From Flavobacteriales bacterium (GTDB lineage: Bacteria; Bacteroidota; Bacteroidia; NS11-12g; UBA955): a DNA stretch of 55,479 bases. Below, piece after piece: positions 55,301 through 55,479 of this stretch. The position numbers and the translations under genes were made by a program. The first letter of the stretch is position 1. The number at the start of each line of letters is the position of its first letter. Under the pieces are notes generated by a model. The model was not told the origin of the DNA. It worked only from the letters and a program-made list of their open reading frames with translations, and did not search any database. The stretch is taken from positions 1-55,479 of the forward strand of contig CANFLS010000017.1 of the NCBI GenBank assembly GCA_947447955.1, in the 5' to 3' direction.

Positions 55301-55479
55301 CCACGCTGATTAAAATTATTGGTGAACCAACCATTAAAATTATATCTCCAAATCCGTTATGTGTAAACTGGGATACCATTGATTTATATGATAATGTTTT
55401 GGTAAATAGCGTTAAAGGTAAAGATGGAGATGGCGGATCATTCAAAATTGTTGAATTTGATTATGCTAAAACTGGACCA
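52312..55479 (+). CDS. Very large cysteine-rich surface protein, 5' part (runs off the right edge)
   Basis: Open from ATG 52312 to the window end, 1056 codons. Signal MKRLLQIFLIIVATLTVKDIKA is followed by SHMMGADMSYQCLGNGKYK and TAKVYRDCRGIPM, the start block shared by giant Bacteroidota adhesin-like proteins. Residues about 30-260 hold an unusual number of cysteines, including CC pairs (STCCEV, NECCRN, FLCCNI) and CNLKKCVNKC. From about 280 on, PKD/SprB-like modules repeat: LPVIGLGPDQRICTYEKATFDA, DSVKYLWNSGDTTQKIT, GDYIVKVTEKKFKC, TAIAGPDLTICNLQSILIAG. Such proteins usually end in a type B or A sorting domain and are T9SS cargo; the C terminus is outside the window. The role is probably adhesion or gliding. 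Confidence 0.85.
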   Translation, partial: MKRLLQIFLIIVATLTVKDIKASHMMGADMSYQCLGNGKYKITAKVYRDCRGIPMGIVSFSAYAGVNGSNGCGTVSPGGLTRTGIRDVTTRCSSANSPCNPKNTGGTGKGVEEHTFEATIDFSKSPLSGFVNKSTCCEVTFYVNECCRNGNITTGPAGNDFYSTCMINICNLKKCVNKCNSSPTLTNDPVGFLCCNIPWYYNNGALDTVDYDSISYRLAYGLNGVPASTVSYSSPFTYVYPMTPFCVPPTTIKCTANPSTNPPRGFYFDTANGDIIVTPTKCDEVPIIVIEQTEWRADSASGKYIVVGRTRRDMQMWVLDDCGYNKPPVINGPFSWIICEGDKICKKIKITDETFTPYQTVPDTVVAKWNGGIPGATFTVVDKTKREKEYEFCWQTKRGQASEVSYSFTVAATDQHCTPPVISIRSFKVKVQPRAEDERIYTTVDKGVLYGYKGASLASGKLKCGRFSFAAKLAANFKGNATYQWSIRDSVGKKELYFSAKKTDTITITKGGKYIIVHTVNNTFNCPTIFRDTVILPEPPKVVLATKDTFACMNTTMKILPKVSNGKPNYSYYWTRITVDTAKKIWKNEYHISGDTLDYLIIPGINRDSTIRIKVKDGDGCIFYDTATIYVKPLPVIGLGPDQRICTYEKATFDAQNNDSVKYLWNSGDTTQKITKHVKGDYIVKVTEKKFKCIMYDTATLFVNDTVTAIAGPDLTICNLQSILIAGQHRNAALTGVYSWKDVTKNTVLGSNMGYTVSPKNTNNPGGLAQFFTYSLYVTVKQGNHTCEDYDTMVLKVNTLPFVKWDPKPLKAQCFAYGDIEVNNFFNRGKVSGVRIWSGKRFAADIYIDSVNATRHMFKTTKLNNSQLQNGKNYNANIYGWFKDTNGCVNVDSVTQRINGNPILELTNKTYCQDKGDAYMDSSVVKPKTKAGVNFQWTPQLMPSGVDSAKILVNNNPLGTPDYHFLFGNPTEDFYMGNYKFKLCIEDILTKCKSCDTTLIKIIGEPTIKIISPNPLCVNWDTIDLYDNVLVNSVKGKDGDGGSFKIVEFDYAKTGP

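Noticed and set aside
52370-55445. Many minus-strand open frames in the last 3 kb
   Set aside because: They are shadows of the long plus-strand surface protein gene, which has a signal peptide and a good promoter.

Overview
The window is AT-rich and comes from a member of the Bacteroidota. Four things point there: a type IX secretion / gliding cluster (GldJ, PorP/SprF-like, PorU, PorV), surface proteins ending in type A C-terminal sorting domains (YPNP near the C terminus), Bacteroidota-type promoters (TTG about 17-21 nt upstream of TAnnTTTG) in front of many genes and all three RNA genes, and weak or absent Shine-Dalgarno sequences. I cannot place it below phylum.

Layout. 1-4344: the 5' part of mutS (minus strand), then a plus-strand run of a SpoU rRNA/tRNA methyltransferase, a redoxin-like lipoprotein, a cytochrome c / copper type II monooxygenase fusion and a GNAT protein. 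4352-6741: tRNA-Lys(TTT), an MqsR-like toxin with a Panacea-domain antitoxin driven by a duplicated -10-like box, and a hotdog (DUF4442-type) protein. 6762-12831: accessory genes, namely an M43 metalloprotease secreted by T9SS, an FGE-fold lipoprotein, an AAA/DUF4143 ATPase behind an operator-like inverted repeat, and a tandem duplication of a small secreted protein in which one copy is truncated. 12988-23295: a 1488-aa beta-helix/PKD T9SS cargo protein, MgtC, a WG-repeat protein, a DUF218 protein, and a LysM protein with a catalytically degenerate SGNH domain. 23312-25591: gatB, RNase P RNA and tRNA-Gly(GCC). 25627-26280: a decayed non-coding segment between mirror-image terminators. 26326-34025: the T9SS cluster (gldJ and porP leftward, porU and porV rightward). 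34096-37585: an acyl-CoA carboxylase set (carboxyltransferase, biotin carrier, biotin carboxylase). 37802-42713: a DUF4920 lipoprotein, a NamZ-type muramidase, a LolC/E-like permease and gyrB. 42820-49933: a leftward run with a Rossmann oxidoreductase-like gene, a lipoprotein, a WcaJ-type sugar transferase and an ABC-exporter membrane protein / HlyD / TolC trio. 50014-51966: pcm and pepP. 52312-end: the first 1056 codons of a very large cysteine-rich surface protein.

How the genes work together: PorU and PorV are the sortase and shuttle of the T9SS, and GldJ and PorP belong to its motor/track side. The M43 protease and the beta-helix protein are likely clients of that machine, and the large 3' protein may be one. 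The minus-strand cluster at 42820-49933 looks like envelope polysaccharide synthesis combined with tripartite export. Its exporter membrane protein ends before any ATPase domain, which is the oddest system-level feature here. Other notable points are the heme-copper monooxygenase fused to a cytochrome and paired with a redoxin, the Panacea toxin-antitoxin pair, the dead SGNH-LysM protein, and several genes whose TAnnTTTG box lies only 3-7 nt from the start codon, which suggests leaderless mRNAs.
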